A DNA stretch of 64,000 bases from Hyphomicrobiales bacterium (GCA_900468285.1 UBTF01000009.1:62001-126000), one strand, 5' to 3'. Shown: positions 18,354 to 28,133, numbered from the stretch's first letter. Notes: generated from the sequence alone by a model not told the origin. Made by a program: numbers and translations.

Positions 18354-19577
18354 TTACTTGCCGAGATTGCGCTTGGCAAGGGTGCGCAGACGCAACGCAT
18401 TCAGCTTGATGAAGCCCGCTGCATCCTTCTGGTCGTAGGCGCCCTGGTCATCCTCGAACGTGACGAGGGTGTCGGAGTAGAGCGACTTGTCGCTCTCACG
18501 GCCGGTAACCATAACGTTGCCCTTGTAGAGCTTCAATGTGACTTCACCCTCGACGTGTTCCTGGCTCTTGTCGATCAGGGCCTGAAGCATTTCGCGCTCT
18601 GGAGAGAACCAGAAGCCGTAATAGATGAGTTCCGCATAGCGCGGCATGATCTCATCCTTCAGATGGGCGGCACCACGGTCAAGCGTGATGGATTCGATGG
18701 CGCGGTGAGCGGCAAGCAGAATGGTGCCGCCAGGCGTTTCGTACACGCCACGGCTCTTCATGCCCACGAAGCGGTTTTCGACCAGATCGAGGCGACCGAT
18801 ACCGTTGTCCCGACCGTAATCGTTGAGCGCGGCCAGCAGGGTCGCAGGAGACATTTCGACACCGTTGATGGAGACAGCGTCACCCTTGCGGAAGCCGACC
18901 TTGATGACGGTGGCCTTGTCCGGTGCAGCTTCCGGCGAAATTGTCCGCATGTGAACATATTCCGGCGCCTCGACGGAGGGGTCTTCGAGGACCTTTCCTT
19001 CGGAAGAAGAGTGAAGCAGGTTGGCGTCGACAGAGAACGGCGCCTCGCCCTTCTTGTCCTTGGCGACAGGGATCTGGTGCTGTTCGGCAAAGTTGAGAAG
19101 ATCGGTACGGCTCTTGAAGGTCCAGTCGCGCCATGGCGCAATGATCTTGATGTCGGGGTTCAGCGCATAGGCCGAAAGTTCGAAGCGAACCTGGTCATTG
19201 CCTTTTCCGGTCGCGCCATGAGCAATGGCATCAGCTCCGGTCTTCTTGGCGATATCGATCAGGTGCTTGGAGATCAGCGGACGGGCAATGGAGGTGCCGA
19301 GCAGATAGACGCCTTCATAAACGGCATTGGCACGGAACATTGGAAAGACGAAGTCGCGCACGAACTCTTCGCGGACATCCTCAACGAAAATCTCCTTGAT
19401 GCCCAGCATCTCGGCTTTCTTGCGTGCAGGCTCAAGCTCTTCGCCCTGCCCCAGATCAGCGGTAAATGTTACCACCTCTGCGCCAAGCTCCGTCTGAAGC
19501 CATTTGAGGATAATCGAGGTATCGAGGCCGCCGGAATAGGCGAGAACGACTTTCTTTACGTCTTTCGGAAGAGCCAT
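18354..19577 (-). CDS. argG: Argininosuccinate synthase ArgG
   Basis: A 407-residue enzyme that joins citrulline and aspartate with ATP. The PP-loop [15 protein letters not shown] is at about residues 11-25, with [13 protein letters not shown] and [15 protein letters not shown] further on. The start at 19577 ([17 protein letters not shown]) matches the family; the frame is open to 19670 without support. It is monocistronic between a terminator and the divergent SDR gene. Confidence 0.97.
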   Translation of the reverse strand: MALPKDVKKVVLAYSGGLDTSIILKWLQTELGAEVVTFTADLGQGEELEPARKKAEMLGIKEIFVEDVREEFVRDFVFPMFRANAVYEGVYLLGTSIARPLISKHLIDIAKKTGADAIAHGATGKGNDQVRFELSAYALNPDIKIIAPWRDWTFKSRTDLLNFAEQHQIPVAKDKKGEAPFSVDANLLHSSSEGKVLEDPSVEAPEYVHMRTISPEAAPDKATVIKVGFRKGDAVSINGVEMSPATLLAALNDYGRDNGIGRLDLVENRFVGMKSRGVYETPGGTILLAAHRAIESITLDRGAAHLKDEIMPRYAELIYYGFWFSPEREMLQALIDKSQEHVEGEVTLKLYKGNVMVTGRESDKSLYSDTLVTFEDDQGAYDQKDAAGFIKLNALRLRTLAKRNLGK

Positions 19578-19818
19578 CAGTGAAATCCATTTGCGTGCAG
19601 GCGAGATTGGGATGTCGCCATTTCCTTGGGATTTCGGCACTTTTAGCGAGTTTATCTTCCCGTGCAACAAAAATGCAGTGGCGTGAAGGCATGGAGCATA
19701 TTCATTGTCATGTGACTTGCCGCGATAAAAACACTAAGCTCCCGTCGCGTTCGTAAAGCGCAAGGTTCCAGGAAACGTTTTGTCGCCATGACATGCGGCA
19801 ACGAAAAAGGAGAAACCT

Positions 19819-20673
19819 ATGACGACCCTTCACAACGCATTTGCACAGGACAATGTCGCCGTCATCACCGGTGCGGCATCGGGCATAGGCTTGGCAGCCG
19901 CCCGGAAATTCGCCGGTTTCGGAATGAGCGTCGTGCTGGTGGATCTCGACGGAGAAAAACTTGCGGCAGCCGAGCTGGAAGTTGCCGCGCTTGCCAGGGA
20001 TGGCACGACTGACGTCGTCTCGATACCCACCGATGTATCGAAACTGGATGAACTCGTTTCCCTCGAGAGCGCCGTCATTCAGAGGTTCGGCCGCGTCCAT
20101 GTCTTGATGAACAATGCCGGAGTGCAGCCCGGAAGTGCGATCTTCGGACCGCAGGCAAATTGGGACAACGTTCTGGGCGTGAACCTCATGGGCGTCGTAA
20201 ATGGCAGCCGGGTCTTCGGTTCCGGAATGCTCGCCCACGGCGAACCGGGCCTGATCATCAACACGGGATCGAAACAGGGCATCACCACACCGCCCGGCGA
20301 CCCCGCCTATAACGTGTCCAAGGCTGGCGTGAAGGCCTTTACGGAGGCACTTGAGTACGAGCTGAGAAACGCCCCAAATGGCCGCGTCTCATCCCACCTG
20401 CTGATCCCGGGTTTTGTTTTTACCGGCCTCACCGCCAACGGCCGCACTGAAAAACCAACCGGCGCATGGACACCGGACCAGACGATTGATTTCATGATCG
20501 ACAGCATCGGAAAAGGTGATTTCTACATTCTCTGCCCTGATGGCGAAGTGGATCGTAAAACCGACGAGAAGCGTATTCTCTGGGCCGCAAATGACATCAT
20601 CGAAAACAGGCCGCCACTGTCGCGATGGCACGAAGAATACAGCAATGAGTTCAAGTCTTTCCTGAACAGCTGA
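19819..20673 (+). CDS. Short-chain dehydrogenase/reductase (SDR)
   Basis: A 284-residue classical SDR. The cofactor loop TGAASGIGLAAARKF is near residues 15-29, NNAGVQPGS is the NNAG motif, and the catalytic YNVSKAG follows the serine-containing NTGSKQG. The substrate is unknown. The start at 19819 has a good AAAGGAGAA upstream. A C-terminal extension of about 40 residues (RHEEYSNEF-type tail) is longer than in minimal SDRs. It lies alone, divergent from argG. Confidence 0.92.
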   Translation: MTTLHNAFAQDNVAVITGAASGIGLAAARKFAGFGMSVVLVDLDGEKLAAAELEVAALARDGTTDVVSIPTDVSKLDELVSLESAVIQRFGRVHVLMNNAGVQPGSAIFGPQANWDNVLGVNLMGVVNGSRVFGSGMLAHGEPGLIINTGSKQGITTPPGDPAYNVSKAGVKAFTEALEYELRNAPNGRVSSHLLIPGFVFTGLTANGRTEKPTGAWTPDQTIDFMIDSIGKGDFYILCPDGEVDRKTDEKRILWAANDIIENRPPLSRWHEEYSNEFKSFLNS

Positions 20674-20680
20674 CACGGGC

Positions 20681-20700
20681 GCCGCACCCTTAGGTGCGGC
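20681..20700 (+). terminator. Hairpin after the SDR gene
   Basis: GCCGCACC (20681-20688) and GGTGCGGC (20693-20700) form a perfect 8-base stem with loop CTTA, 8 bases after the stop. It has no T-run, so it is a weak or factor-dependent terminator at best. Confidence 0.5.
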
Positions 20701-20774
20701 ATACCCAATCCGGCAGTTGGCAGTTACGTAAAATGGCGGTAAGCAAGTGGATCAGATCCCGCGAGTGATATCCC

Positions 20775-21422
20775 ATGGAAATGCTACCCAGCCTGCCGAC
20801 ATTGATTGGATTCACAATTGCTATTCTGCTTCTGGCGGTGACCCCTGGTCCCGACATGACGCTCTGGATAAGCCGTTCACTGCGCGATGGCCGCGTATCA
20901 GGCTTCATGACGCTCGTCGGTACCAATCTTGGCATTACAGTGCATACGATGCTTGTTGCATTTGGCGTAGCGGCACTGATTGTAGCCTCGCCGACTGCCT
21001 TCATGGTGCTGAAAACAGGTGGTGCCGCCTACCTCGTTTGGCTGGCCATCATGGCCATTCGGAAAGGGTCGAATTTTGCGGTCGAGCGCCCGGATGAACA
21101 GAAGACCAGATCGTCCAAGAAGTCTGCCTTGCTCAACGGCCTTTGGGTCAATTTGCTGAACCCGAAGATCATCATCTTTTTCATGACCTTCCTGCCGCAG
21201 TTCGTGAGTGCATCCGATCCGCATGTAACCGGAAAACTCATTTTTCTTGGCCTGTGGTCCATCATCGTTGCGCTTCCGATCGGAATCGGAATCGTCGTTG
21301 GAGCGGACAAGCTCTCGGCCTGGCTGCAGCAGAACCGGAAGGTTTTGCGCGGGCTCGATTACACGATCGCTGGGGTTTTCTCGCTGTTTGCGGTGAAAAT
21401 CTTCCTCGTGCAAGCCAGGTAG
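20775..21422 (+). CDS. LysE/RhtB family amino-acid exporter
   Basis: A 215-residue inner membrane protein with six predicted hydrophobic segments. The N-terminal LLLAVTPGPDMTLW contains the PGPD motif of the LysE/RhtB family, and LLNGLWVNLLNPKIIIFFMTFLP contains the conserved NPK. It probably exports an amino acid or related small molecule. The gene is convergent with the ABC operon on the other strand. Confidence 0.92.
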   Translation: MEMLPSLPTLIGFTIAILLLAVTPGPDMTLWISRSLRDGRVSGFMTLVGTNLGITVHTMLVAFGVAALIVASPTAFMVLKTGGAAYLVWLAIMAIRKGSNFAVERPDEQKTRSSKKSALLNGLWVNLLNPKIIIFFMTFLPQFVSASDPHVTGKLIFLGLWSIIVALPIGIGIVVGADKLSAWLQQNRKVLRGLDYTIAGVFSLFAVKIFLVQAR

Positions 21423-21423
21423 A

Positions 21424-21442
21424 CGGCTCGGGCAGCGAGCCG
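21424..21442. terminator. Hairpin between convergent lysE-type gene and ABC operon
   Basis: CGGCTCG (21424-21430) and CGAGCCG (21436-21442) form a perfect 7-base stem with loop GGCAG in the 26-base gap between the two stop codons. There is no T-run on either side. Confidence 0.45.
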
Positions 21443-21448
21443 CCCGCA

Positions 21449-22243
21449 TCAACCGATCAGCAGCTCATCATCATCCAAGGTCTGGCCGCGAATATTGCGG
21501 AACATCTCTATCAGATCTTCGACCTGCAGGTCTTTTCGGCTTTCGCCAGCCACGTCCAGCACGATTTCTCCTGCGTGCAGCATGATGGTGCGGTCGCCGT
21601 AATCAAGGGCCTGGCGCATGGAGTGCGTCACCATCAAGGTGGTCAGCTTTCGATCTGCCACGACCTTGCGCGTCAAATCCATCACGAACTCGGCCATGCC
21701 TGGATCCAGAGCAGCGGTGTGCTCATCGAGCAGCAGGACATCCGACCCCGCAAGGGTGGCCATCACAAGCGAAACCGCTTGCCGCTGACCGCCCGACAAC
21801 AGGTCCATTCGATCTTTCAGTCTGTTTTCCAGTCCCAGGTTGAGGGAAGCGATACGGTCCTGAAAAAACGACCGTCGTCCGCCACCGAGCGCCGGCAGGA
21901 GGCCGCGGGCTTTGCCGCGCGCAGCCGCAAGTGCCAGATTTTCTTCAATGGTCAGAGCCCCGCAGCTGCCCGCCAGCGGGTCCTGGAAAACACGGGCCAC
22001 CTGCCCTGCCCTGCTCGCAGTCGGCTTGCGGGTGACATCCACACCACCGATGATCACCTTGCCTGCCGTGGGAAGCACATCGCCCGCCAGGACACCGAGA
22101 AGCGTGGACTTTCCCGCACCATTGGATCCGATGACGGTGACAAAGGAACCATCCTCGATGGTCAGGTCTATCTTGGCCAAAGCCTGCTTCTGCAAAGGCG
22201 TTCCTCGCCCGAAGACGACCTGGATATCCGAAAGCGAAATCAT
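21449..22243 (-). CDS. ABC transporter ATP-binding protein (TrpX-type importer)
   Basis: A 264-residue ATPase with Walker A GSNGAGKSTLLG, signature LLSGGQRQAVSL and Walker B DVLLLDEHTAALD. The Walker B HTAALD version is typical of the ATPase that goes with PF04392-type binding proteins. Its start overlaps the permease stop by 4 bases, so the operon is binding protein, permease, ATPase. The cargo is unknown; relatives include the tryptophan-linked TrpXYZ systems of Firmicutes. Confidence 0.92.
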   Translation of the reverse strand: MISLSDIQVVFGRGTPLQKQALAKIDLTIEDGSFVTVIGSNGAGKSTLLGVLAGDVLPTAGKVIIGGVDVTRKPTASRAGQVARVFQDPLAGSCGALTIEENLALAAARGKARGLLPALGGGRRSFFQDRIASLNLGLENRLKDRMDLLSGGQRQAVSLVMATLAGSDVLLLDEHTAALDPGMAEFVMDLTRKVVADRKLTTLMVTHSMRQALDYGDRTIMLHAGEIVLDVAGESRKDLQVEDLIEMFRNIRGQTLDDDELLIG

Positions 22244-23121
22244 GATGCGGCTCCCCCACGACGCAGGCGTGGCAAAATCAGCGCCACGGCAACCAGCGCA
22301 GCGGTCACGAAATTGAGGTCAGAGGCCTTCAGTCCAAGCACATCGCTGGAAAGTGCCAGCTGAATGGCGAGACGATAGGCGATCGAGCCCAGTATGCAGC
22401 CGATAAGGGCAACCAATATCCCCCGTGAGCCGAACAAGGTCTCACCGATGATGACGGCGGCAAGACCGACGACAATCGTGCCGACGCCGGCAGTAACATC
22501 GGCAAAACCGTTGGTCTGCGCAAACAACGCACCTCCCAATGCCACCAGAGCATTGGAGAGAGCCATTCCGAGATAGATCTGATTGCCCGTCTTGACGCCC
22601 TGCGCCCGCGCCATCCGCGCATTGGCACCGGTTGCACGCATGGCAAGACCCGCATCGCTTTCCAGAAAGCGCCACACGAGGATGACCGCGATCACCACCA
22701 GGACGCCCACGAAAAGAGGACGCAGGAGATACTCGGGAACGCCCATTCCATAGAAGGGCTCAAGCACCGTTTCCTGATTGAGCAGCGCGACATTCGGCTT
22801 GCCCATGACCCGCAGGTTCACGGAAAACAACGCAATCATGGTCAGGATGGAGGCGAGAAGATTGAGGATCTTGAAGCGGACGTTCAAAACCGCCGTGACC
22901 ATACCAGCCGCAGCACCGGCAACCATGGCGACGCCCGTTGCCAGCCAAGGATTGAACCCCGCAACAATCATGACCGCTGCCACGGCAGCGCCCAGCGGAA
23001 ACGACCCATCGACGGTCAGATCGGGGAAGTCGAGAACGCGAAATGCGAGATAAACGCCAATAGCAACGAAGGCAAAGACCAGCCCCAGTTCAACGGCGCC
23101 CCAGAAGGCGATTTGGCTCAC
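22240..23121 (-). CDS. ABC transporter permease (BPD_transp_2 family)
   Basis: An inner membrane permease of about 293 residues with 8-9 hydrophobic segments. The segment FRVLDFPDLTVDGSFPLGAA is typical of permeases that partner PF04392 binding proteins. I choose the GTG at 23121 because AAGGA lies 8 bases upstream and the protein then begins at the conserved SQIAFWGAVELG. ATG starts at 23151, 23178 and 23211 are in frame, but the last of them lies in a repeat element. The 3' end overlaps the ATPase gene by 4 bases. Confidence 0.88.
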   Translation of the reverse strand: MSQIAFWGAVELGLVFAFVAIGVYLAFRVLDFPDLTVDGSFPLGAAVAAVMIVAGFNPWLATGVAMVAGAAAGMVTAVLNVRFKILNLLASILTMIALFSVNLRVMGKPNVALLNQETVLEPFYGMGVPEYLLRPLFVGVLVVIAVILVWRFLESDAGLAMRATGANARMARAQGVKTGNQIYLGMALSNALVALGGALFAQTNGFADVTAGVGTIVVGLAAVIIGETLFGSRGILVALIGCILGSIAYRLAIQLALSSDVLGLKASDLNFVTAALVAVALILPRLRRGGAAS

Positions 23122-23193
23122 AGTAGAATTCCTTGGTTTGCCCGCCACCATCGGACGGGCTGCAATTGAAACAGTCATAGACTGCCAGTCGTG

Positions 23194-23315
23194 CCGTCTC
23201 TCTTCCGTCATCCCCGACTTGAGCCGGGATCCAGCGCGATCAATTCCTTGATCGCAAGAGGTTCTTGCACCGCAGACGCGGCGCTGCTGGATTCCGGCTC
23301 ATGGCCGAAAGACGG
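23194..23315. repeat. Mosaic palindromic intergenic repeat (RIME-like)
   Basis: A 122-base nested palindrome between the binding-protein and permease genes. The outer arms are CCGTCT (23194-23199) and AGACGG (23310-23315). Inside them, GAGCCGGGATCCAGC (23221-23235) faces GCTGGATTCCGGCTC (23286-23300) with one mismatch. The core holds GCGATCAA/TTGATCGC (23236-23255) and CAAGA/TCTTG (23255-23267). The arrangement resembles the Rhizobium-specific intergenic mosaic elements (RIME). I saw no second copy in this window. Confidence 0.75.
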
Positions 23316-23321
23316 ATAGGA

Positions 23322-24275
23322 TCAGTCGATAATCTTCGTCGCGCGCTTCGTCACGCTCTCAGGGAAGGTCACGCCGGCTTTCTCGGCAGCCTTCTTGTTG
23401 AGAACGAGATCGGTACCGACAGCAACGGTTGCCGGAATGTCACCGGGCTTTTCACCCTTGAGGATGCGAACGACGACAGCGCCCGTCTGCTTGCCAACGT
23501 CGAAATAGTTGAAGCCGAGAGCGGCAATGGCACCACGGGCAACGGAATCCGTATCGGCGGCGTAAAGCGGAATTTTCGCCTCGGCAGCAACACCGGCAGC
23601 GGCCTCGAAGGCGGAAACGATGGTGTTGTCGGTTGGGACGTAGATCACGTCCGCCTTGCCCACCAGGGCGCGGGTCGCACCCTGAACTTCTGCCGATTTC
23701 GTCGCCACGGATTCCACGACCTTCAGGCCGGCCTTTTCAGCCTCGGTCTTCAGAAGCTCCAATGTAGAAACGGAATTTGCCTCTGCGGAATTGTAGATGT
23801 AGCCGATGGTCTTTGCCGACGGCGTGATTTCCTTGATCAGTGCCAGATGCTCGGCAACCGGCAACATATCCGAAAGGCCGGTCACGTTGCGGCCCGGCTT
23901 TTCCATGCTCTTGATCAGCTGCGCACCGACCGGATCAGAGACGGCTGTAAAAACGACAGGAATATCACGCGTGGCGCCGACAACGGCCTGCGCCGAAGGC
24001 GTGGAGATCGGCACGATGACAGAGGGCGCGTCACCCACGAACTGGCGGGCAATCTGTGAAGCCGTGGCAGGATTTCCCTGTGCCGACTGGTAGACGAATT
24101 TCAGGTTTTCGCCTTCCTTGTAGCCAGCCTCGGCCAGTGCGGCCTTTACGCCATCACGCGCAGCATCCAGCGCCGGATGCTCAACGATGGCCGTAACGGC
24201 GACGGTCACGTCCTCGGCCTTTGCGGGCACGATGAGAGCTGTGGCAGCGGCAAGCGCCAGAATGAGTGTGCGCAT
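23322..24275 (-). CDS. ABC transporter substrate-binding protein (PF04392, TrpX-like)
   Basis: A 317-residue periplasmic binding protein with a signal peptide (MRTLILALAAATALIVPAKA). The segments VTAIVEHPALDAARDGVK, FVYQSAQGNPATASQIARQF and VFTAVSDPVGAQLI are characteristic of the PF04392 family. These proteins bind amino acids or other small molecules; the ligand here is unknown. It is the first gene of the operon and is separated from the permease by the repeat element. Confidence 0.9.
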   Translation of the reverse strand: MRTLILALAAATALIVPAKAEDVTVAVTAIVEHPALDAARDGVKAALAEAGYKEGENLKFVYQSAQGNPATASQIARQFVGDAPSVIVPISTPSAQAVVGATRDIPVVFTAVSDPVGAQLIKSMEKPGRNVTGLSDMLPVAEHLALIKEITPSAKTIGYIYNSAEANSVSTLELLKTEAEKAGLKVVESVATKSAEVQGATRALVGKADVIYVPTDNTIVSAFEAAAGVAAEAKIPLYAADTDSVARGAIAALGFNYFDVGKQTGAVVVRILKGEKPGDIPATVAVGTDLVLNKKAAEKAGVTFPESVTKRATKIID

Positions 24276-24374
24276 AGAAATTCCTCCGATTGTTTCGTTG
24301 TTGCCGCCTTCTTTAGGAAAGGGTTAAAACGAAATCAATCGCGCAAGCCAAGAGTCACCCATCAATTCTTCTTC

Positions 24375-25616
24375 TTAGTCGTCATCCGCACCGTGATTGG
24401 CGATCATCATGGCTTCGAATGCCATGCGCTCTGTCTTGCGCATACGTTCCGATTCCGACTTGAGCTGGCCGCAGGCCGCAAGGATATCACGTCCTCTGGG
24501 GGTACGGATCGGAGAAGCATAGCCTGCCTGATTGATGAAATCGGCGAATTTCTCGATCTGCGCCCAGTCCGAGCACTGATAATTACTGCCCGGCCATGGG
24601 TTGAACGGGATGAGGTTGATCTTGGCCGGAACGCCTTTCAGAAGCTGCGTGAGCATCTTGGCGTCTTCCAGACTGTCATTGACGTCTTTGAGCATCACAT
24701 ATTCGAAGGTGATGCGACGGGCATTCGACAGGCCGGGATAGTTGCGGCAGGCCTCGATCAGTTCTTTCAGCGGATATTTCTTGTTGATCGGCACCAGCAT
24801 GTCGCGCAACTCGTCACGCACGGCATGAAGCGAGATCGCCAGCATCACGCCGATTTCGTCGCCGGTGCGGAAGATTTCCGGCACCACGCCCGAGGTCGAC
24901 AGCGTCACACGTCGCTTGGAAAGCGACAGGCCATCGCCATCGGTGGCAATCAAAAGGGCGGTCTTCACATGGTCGAAATTGTAGAGCGGCTCGCCCATGC
25001 CCATCATCACGATATTGGAGACCTTGCGGCCTTCCGCGGGCATGATGGTTCCCTGCGGTGCTTCGCGATCCGGGAAATCGCCGAGGCGATCACGCGCCAC
25101 AAGAAGCTGCGCCAGAATTTCTTCGGCAGTCAGGTTGCGAACCAGACGCTGCGTACCGGTATGGCAGAAAGAACACGTAAGCGAACAGCCGACCTGGCTG
25201 GAAATGCAAAGAGTGCCGCGACCTTCTTCGGGAATGTAGACCGTTTCGATCTCGACCGGCCGACCGGCGCCACGGGGCGGGAAGCGCATCAGCCATTTGC
25301 GCGTACCGTCATTGGAGACCTGCTCCTCGACGATTTCGGGCCGGGCGATGGTGAACTTCGCCTTCAGCGTCTCGCGCAGATCCTTGGCCACATTGGTCAT
25401 ATGGTCGAAATCTGAGACGCCGCGCACATAGAGCCAGTTCCACAACTGGCTGACACGCATCTTGACCTGCTTTTGCGGCACGCCGGCATCCAGCAAAGCC
25501 TCGGCCATATCCTCACGCGTCAGGCCGATCAAAGACGGCTTGCCGGACATGAGATCGCTATTTGCGATCAGAGGGGCTTTGATTGCAAGACCAGCAGTGG
25601 CTTCCAGTGTGGACAT
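24375..25616 (-). CDS. rlmN: 23S rRNA (A2503)/tRNA (A37) C2-methyltransferase RlmN
   Basis: A 413-residue radical SAM methylase that modifies A2503 of 23S rRNA and A37 of some tRNAs. The cluster motif is [13 protein letters not shown] (CxxxCxxC), [11 protein letters not shown] is the conserved GEPLxN region, and CGQLKSES holds the C-terminal catalytic cysteine. The length is slightly above the E. coli enzyme because of an N-terminal extension common in alphaproteobacteria. Confidence 0.96.
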   Translation of the reverse strand: MSTLEATAGLAIKAPLIANSDLMSGKPSLIGLTREDMAEALLDAGVPQKQVKMRVSQLWNWLYVRGVSDFDHMTNVAKDLRETLKAKFTIARPEIVEEQVSNDGTRKWLMRFPPRGAGRPVEIETVYIPEEGRGTLCISSQVGCSLTCSFCHTGTQRLVRNLTAEEILAQLLVARDRLGDFPDREAPQGTIMPAEGRKVSNIVMMGMGEPLYNFDHVKTALLIATDGDGLSLSKRRVTLSTSGVVPEIFRTGDEIGVMLAISLHAVRDELRDMLVPINKKYPLKELIEACRNYPGLSNARRITFEYVMLKDVNDSLEDAKMLTQLLKGVPAKINLIPFNPWPGSNYQCSDWAQIEKFADFINQAGYASPIRTPRGRDILAACGQLKSESERMRKTERMAFEAMMIANHGADDD

Positions 25617-25770
25617 CGTCCTTATCCCATCATCCCATACAGCGCTGCATCACCCTCTAGAAAAAGGTTGAAAGCGTCTGCATGTCGAGAAAAATCAAGA
25701 GTAACGCGCCTGTTGCGCAGACACTCGTCAGTGTTGGCGCGGCCTTTAGCACCAAAATCGCCAAAACGCA

Positions 25771-25795
25771 AATGGCCGGTCGAAGACCGGCCATT
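25771..25795 (-). terminator. Terminator of the IalB-family gene
   Basis: AATGGCCGGTC (25771-25781) and GACCGGCCATT (25785-25795) form a perfect 11-base stem with loop GAA, 24 bases beyond the stop on the minus strand. Broken T-runs follow on that strand (TTTGCGTTTT). Confidence 0.8.
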
Positions 25796-25818
25796 CAAAA
25801 ACCATGTGCAGACTGGGC

Positions 25819-26322
25819 TTACTTGCAGCTTTCGATCTGCTTGAAGGCAGCAGAAATGCCCGAAAGCGAATAGGAATAGGATGTTGCCGTGCCACGGGCA
25901 GACGTGGCCTTGACCGTCATCGACTTGCCACCCTTCATGGCGGCAACAAGCGCTGGCTCTTCTGCAGCATTTTCAACCCAGGCAGCCTTGTCCTTGGTGA
26001 ACATCACGAAGTTCTTGTTGTCGATGGTCACATTGACCTTCGAGCCTTCCTTCAGGGTGTAGCCGACCATTGCTTGCGGCTCGTAGGAAATGTTCTGGCC
26101 GGGACGCTGCGAAACGATGAAGAAGATATCACCGTGATCAACGCTTGCAGGTTCCTTGGCGGTGGGGATGGAAAGAACATAGCAAACGGTGCTGTTACCC
26201 GACTTGTACGAATAGGCACCCCATGCATTGAACTGCTGGATGCGCGTGGGCGACTGTGCAGAGGCTACATTGATGCTGGCCAGCAAAATGGCGACTGCGG
26301 TTGCTACACTTCTTACAAACAT
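25819..26322 (-). CDS. Invasion-associated locus B (IalB) family protein
   Basis: A 167-residue exported protein with a signal peptide ending around residue 22 (ASINVASAQ). The body has a single cysteine in NSTVCYVLS and one near the C-terminus (IESCK), which could form a disulfide. Segments such as CYVLSIPTAKEP and VDHGDIFFIVSQRPGQ fit the IalB family first linked to erythrocyte invasion in Bartonella. In free-living rhizobia the role is unknown; it is probably a periplasmic or envelope protein. Confidence 0.85.
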   Translation of the reverse strand: MFVRSVATAVAILLASINVASAQSPTRIQQFNAWGAYSYKSGNSTVCYVLSIPTAKEPASVDHGDIFFIVSQRPGQNISYEPQAMVGYTLKEGSKVNVTIDNKNFVMFTKDKAAWVENAAEEPALVAAMKGGKSMTVKATSARGTATSYSYSLSGISAAFKQIESCK

Positions 26323-26602
26323 TGAATTTCCTGCCGGGTTTATTGTCTTCCAGTTGGCCGAACGGCTGCGCCGGGCCGATGCTAGGTGAAGTCCGTCATC
26401 CTGATATTGGCTAAAGATCGGTTACCAAACCGTCAACACCAATGCTAAAAATAGAGGGTTGCATCGGCGTGTTACAGATTGGTCACTCCAAGCGCCAGCG
26501 AAGCAGGCGAGAGAAAAGCCTGCGTCATCAGCAATGACACAAGAATTCAGGCAAGAATTTGTCAGCTTTTAGCGCGGCCTCATACGGGCAATCACAGAGG
26601 CG
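26323..26602. other. Intergenic region without a visible gene
   Basis: These 280 bases hold the upstream region of the IalB-family gene and the 3' flank of the DUF1232 gene. I see no convincing coding frame, RNA or repeat. Confidence 0.5.
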
Positions 26603-26980
26603 TTACTCTTGCTTCATAGCCTCTATCGCCGCATCGGCAGCGTCATAATGCTCCATCGTGATGTGAGCACGGATCATTGCCAGCGCCGCCGTCAAGACGG
26701 CTATGTCGTCTGTGAACCCAACGACAGCAAAAATATCGGGAATGGCGTCCATCGGCAAAATGAAGTAGCCCAAAGCCGCAAAAAGGACACCCTTGGCGCG
26801 AAACGGCGTGTTTTTGTCCACCGCACAGTAATATGCGGCTGCCGCATCGCGCGCGAATGGCACCTTGCTGATGACACGCTTCATTTTGGGCCAGAACTTT
26901 GCCCGGACCTGCTGCTCACGACTTTCCTGCGTGTCAGGATCGCCCGGCAGAAGTATCTCGCCGATTTTCACATCATCCAT
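26603..26980 (-). CDS. YkvA/DUF1232 family small membrane protein
   Basis: A protein of about 125 residues with the DUF1232 core AKGVLFAALGYFILPMDAIPDIFAVVGFTDDI (described here by its landmarks YFILPMDAIPD and GFTDD at about residues 70-92). The family is widespread and of unknown function, with one or two weak hydrophobic segments. The start MDDVKIGEILLPG at 26980 has AGAGG upstream at 10 bases; ATG at 27001 is also possible. Confidence 0.88.
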   Translation of the reverse strand: MDDVKIGEILLPGDPDTQESREQQVRAKFWPKMKRVISKVPFARDAAAAYYCAVDKNTPFRAKGVLFAALGYFILPMDAIPDIFAVVGFTDDIAVLTAALAMIRAHITMEHYDAADAAIEAMKQE

Positions 26981-27035
26981 GGTCGTAGGTCCTCTGGTCA
27001 TGCCAACTATATAGGACGAGACGAAAGCACTTCAA

Positions 27036-27338
27036 TCATCCCCTGCCCGCAGCGGCCTTCTGCATCGCAGTGGCCAAAAGGAAATCTCTTTCTGTTATTC
27101 CTTGGGAATCATGGGTGGTGAGACAGACCTTGACCCGGGAATAGACATTTGACCATTCGGGATGATGATTGAGTTTTTCCGCAACGATGGCGCACTCCGT
27201 CATAAAACCGAAAGCCTCGGCGAAGGTTGAAAACTTGAACGATTTGAGGATGGCTAGACCATCGTCGCGCAATGTCCAGCCGTCGAGTTTTGCAAGTTCG
27301 CTCTCTATGGCTGCCTGTTCGAGTTTGGGAAATTTCAT
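27036..27338 (-). CDS. phhB: Pterin-4a-carbinolamine dehydratase (PhhB/PCD)
   Basis: A 100-residue protein of the PCD/DCoH family. The motif [19 protein letters not shown] carries the catalytic pair of histidines, and the C-terminal segment [17 protein letters not shown] has the third. It recycles 4a-hydroxy-tetrahydropterin, usually for phenylalanine hydroxylase or molybdopterin-linked functions. No pterin-dependent hydroxylase is visible nearby. Confidence 0.94.
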   Translation of the reverse strand: MKFPKLEQAAIESELAKLDGWTLRDDGLAILKSFKFSTFAEAFGFMTECAIVAEKLNHHPEWSNVYSRVKVCLTTHDSQGITERDFLLATAMQKAAAGRG

Positions 27339-27539
27339 TGCCTTGCCTCTTTGCTCGCTGCCGTCTTGTCAAACGCACAACGCTTCTTTTGTTTGCATGG
27401 GAGTTTTGCGCCGGTTTGCAAAAAAGCGCGGCTCATTCGCAACCGTCTCGACGCGTCGTAGCGCTGCTTGAATGTTATTATCGGCGTTTCAGGAGCCCAC
27501 AATAACTAGGCCGTTGATCTGCGAATAGACAGGCGTCGC

Positions 27540-28133
27540 CTAAACCATTCCCTTCGAAGGATGTAGTTCAGCGCCGGAGAAATTCGATATCGGCCAAGCC
27601 TCTTGAAGCGGAAACGCTTCTTCAACGATGTAAGGGCCGCCCCCCACCGATTCCTTGGACGACATGAGAACGAAGCGGCCGACCTTGAATGTCGTCGTTC
27701 TGAAGTCCCCACGCCCGGAGAGATAGTGAACGACGTCGTCCAGTCTTGAATTCCGAAGCCTCGCGAGTGTCACATGCGGCGTGAATTTGCGCGGGTCCGG
27801 CGGCAGGCCAAGCCGCTGACAAATCCTTTCGATTTCGCCCTGCAAAGCCGTCATTTCTGGAGATTGCGAGACGCCCGCCCAGATGGAATGTGGTTTTTTC
27901 GAACCGAAAGAACCGATGCCCGTGAGGTTGACTTCAAATTCGGGGCGGTCGATCCGGTCCAGGCGATTGACCACCTCGTCTGCCGTTCGACCATCGATAT
28001 CCCCGATGAACCGTAATGTGATGTGGTAATTCTCCACGTCAATCCACCGGGCACCCGGCAGACCACCGCGCAACAATGAGAGGCTCATGGCCGCATTGCG
28101 CGGAATTTCGAGGGCGGTAAACAGTCTCGGCAT
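27540..28133 (-). CDS. thpR: RNA 2',3'-cyclic phosphodiesterase (2'-5' RNA ligase family) ThpR
   Basis: A 197-residue protein of the 2H phosphoesterase superfamily. The two HxTx motifs are HITLRFIG and HVTLARLR, separated by the usual distance. Such enzymes hydrolyse 2',3'-cyclic phosphates and can ligate RNA in vitro. The start MPRLFTALEIP is typical of the family. It is not closely coupled to its neighbours. Confidence 0.93.
   Translation of the reverse strand: MPRLFTALEIPRNAAMSLSLLRGGLPGARWIDVENYHITLRFIGDIDGRTADEVVNRLDRIDRPEFEVNLTGIGSFGSKKPHSIWAGVSQSPEMTALQGEIERICQRLGLPPDPRKFTPHVTLARLRNSRLDDVVHYLSGRGDFRTTTFKVGRFVLMSSKESVGGGPYIVEEAFPLQEAWPISNFSGAELHPSKGMV

Noticed and set aside
27339-27539. 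The 200-base gap between phhB and thpR, considered for a small gene
   Set aside because: Short frames on both strands lack ribosome binding sites and any recognisable sequence.
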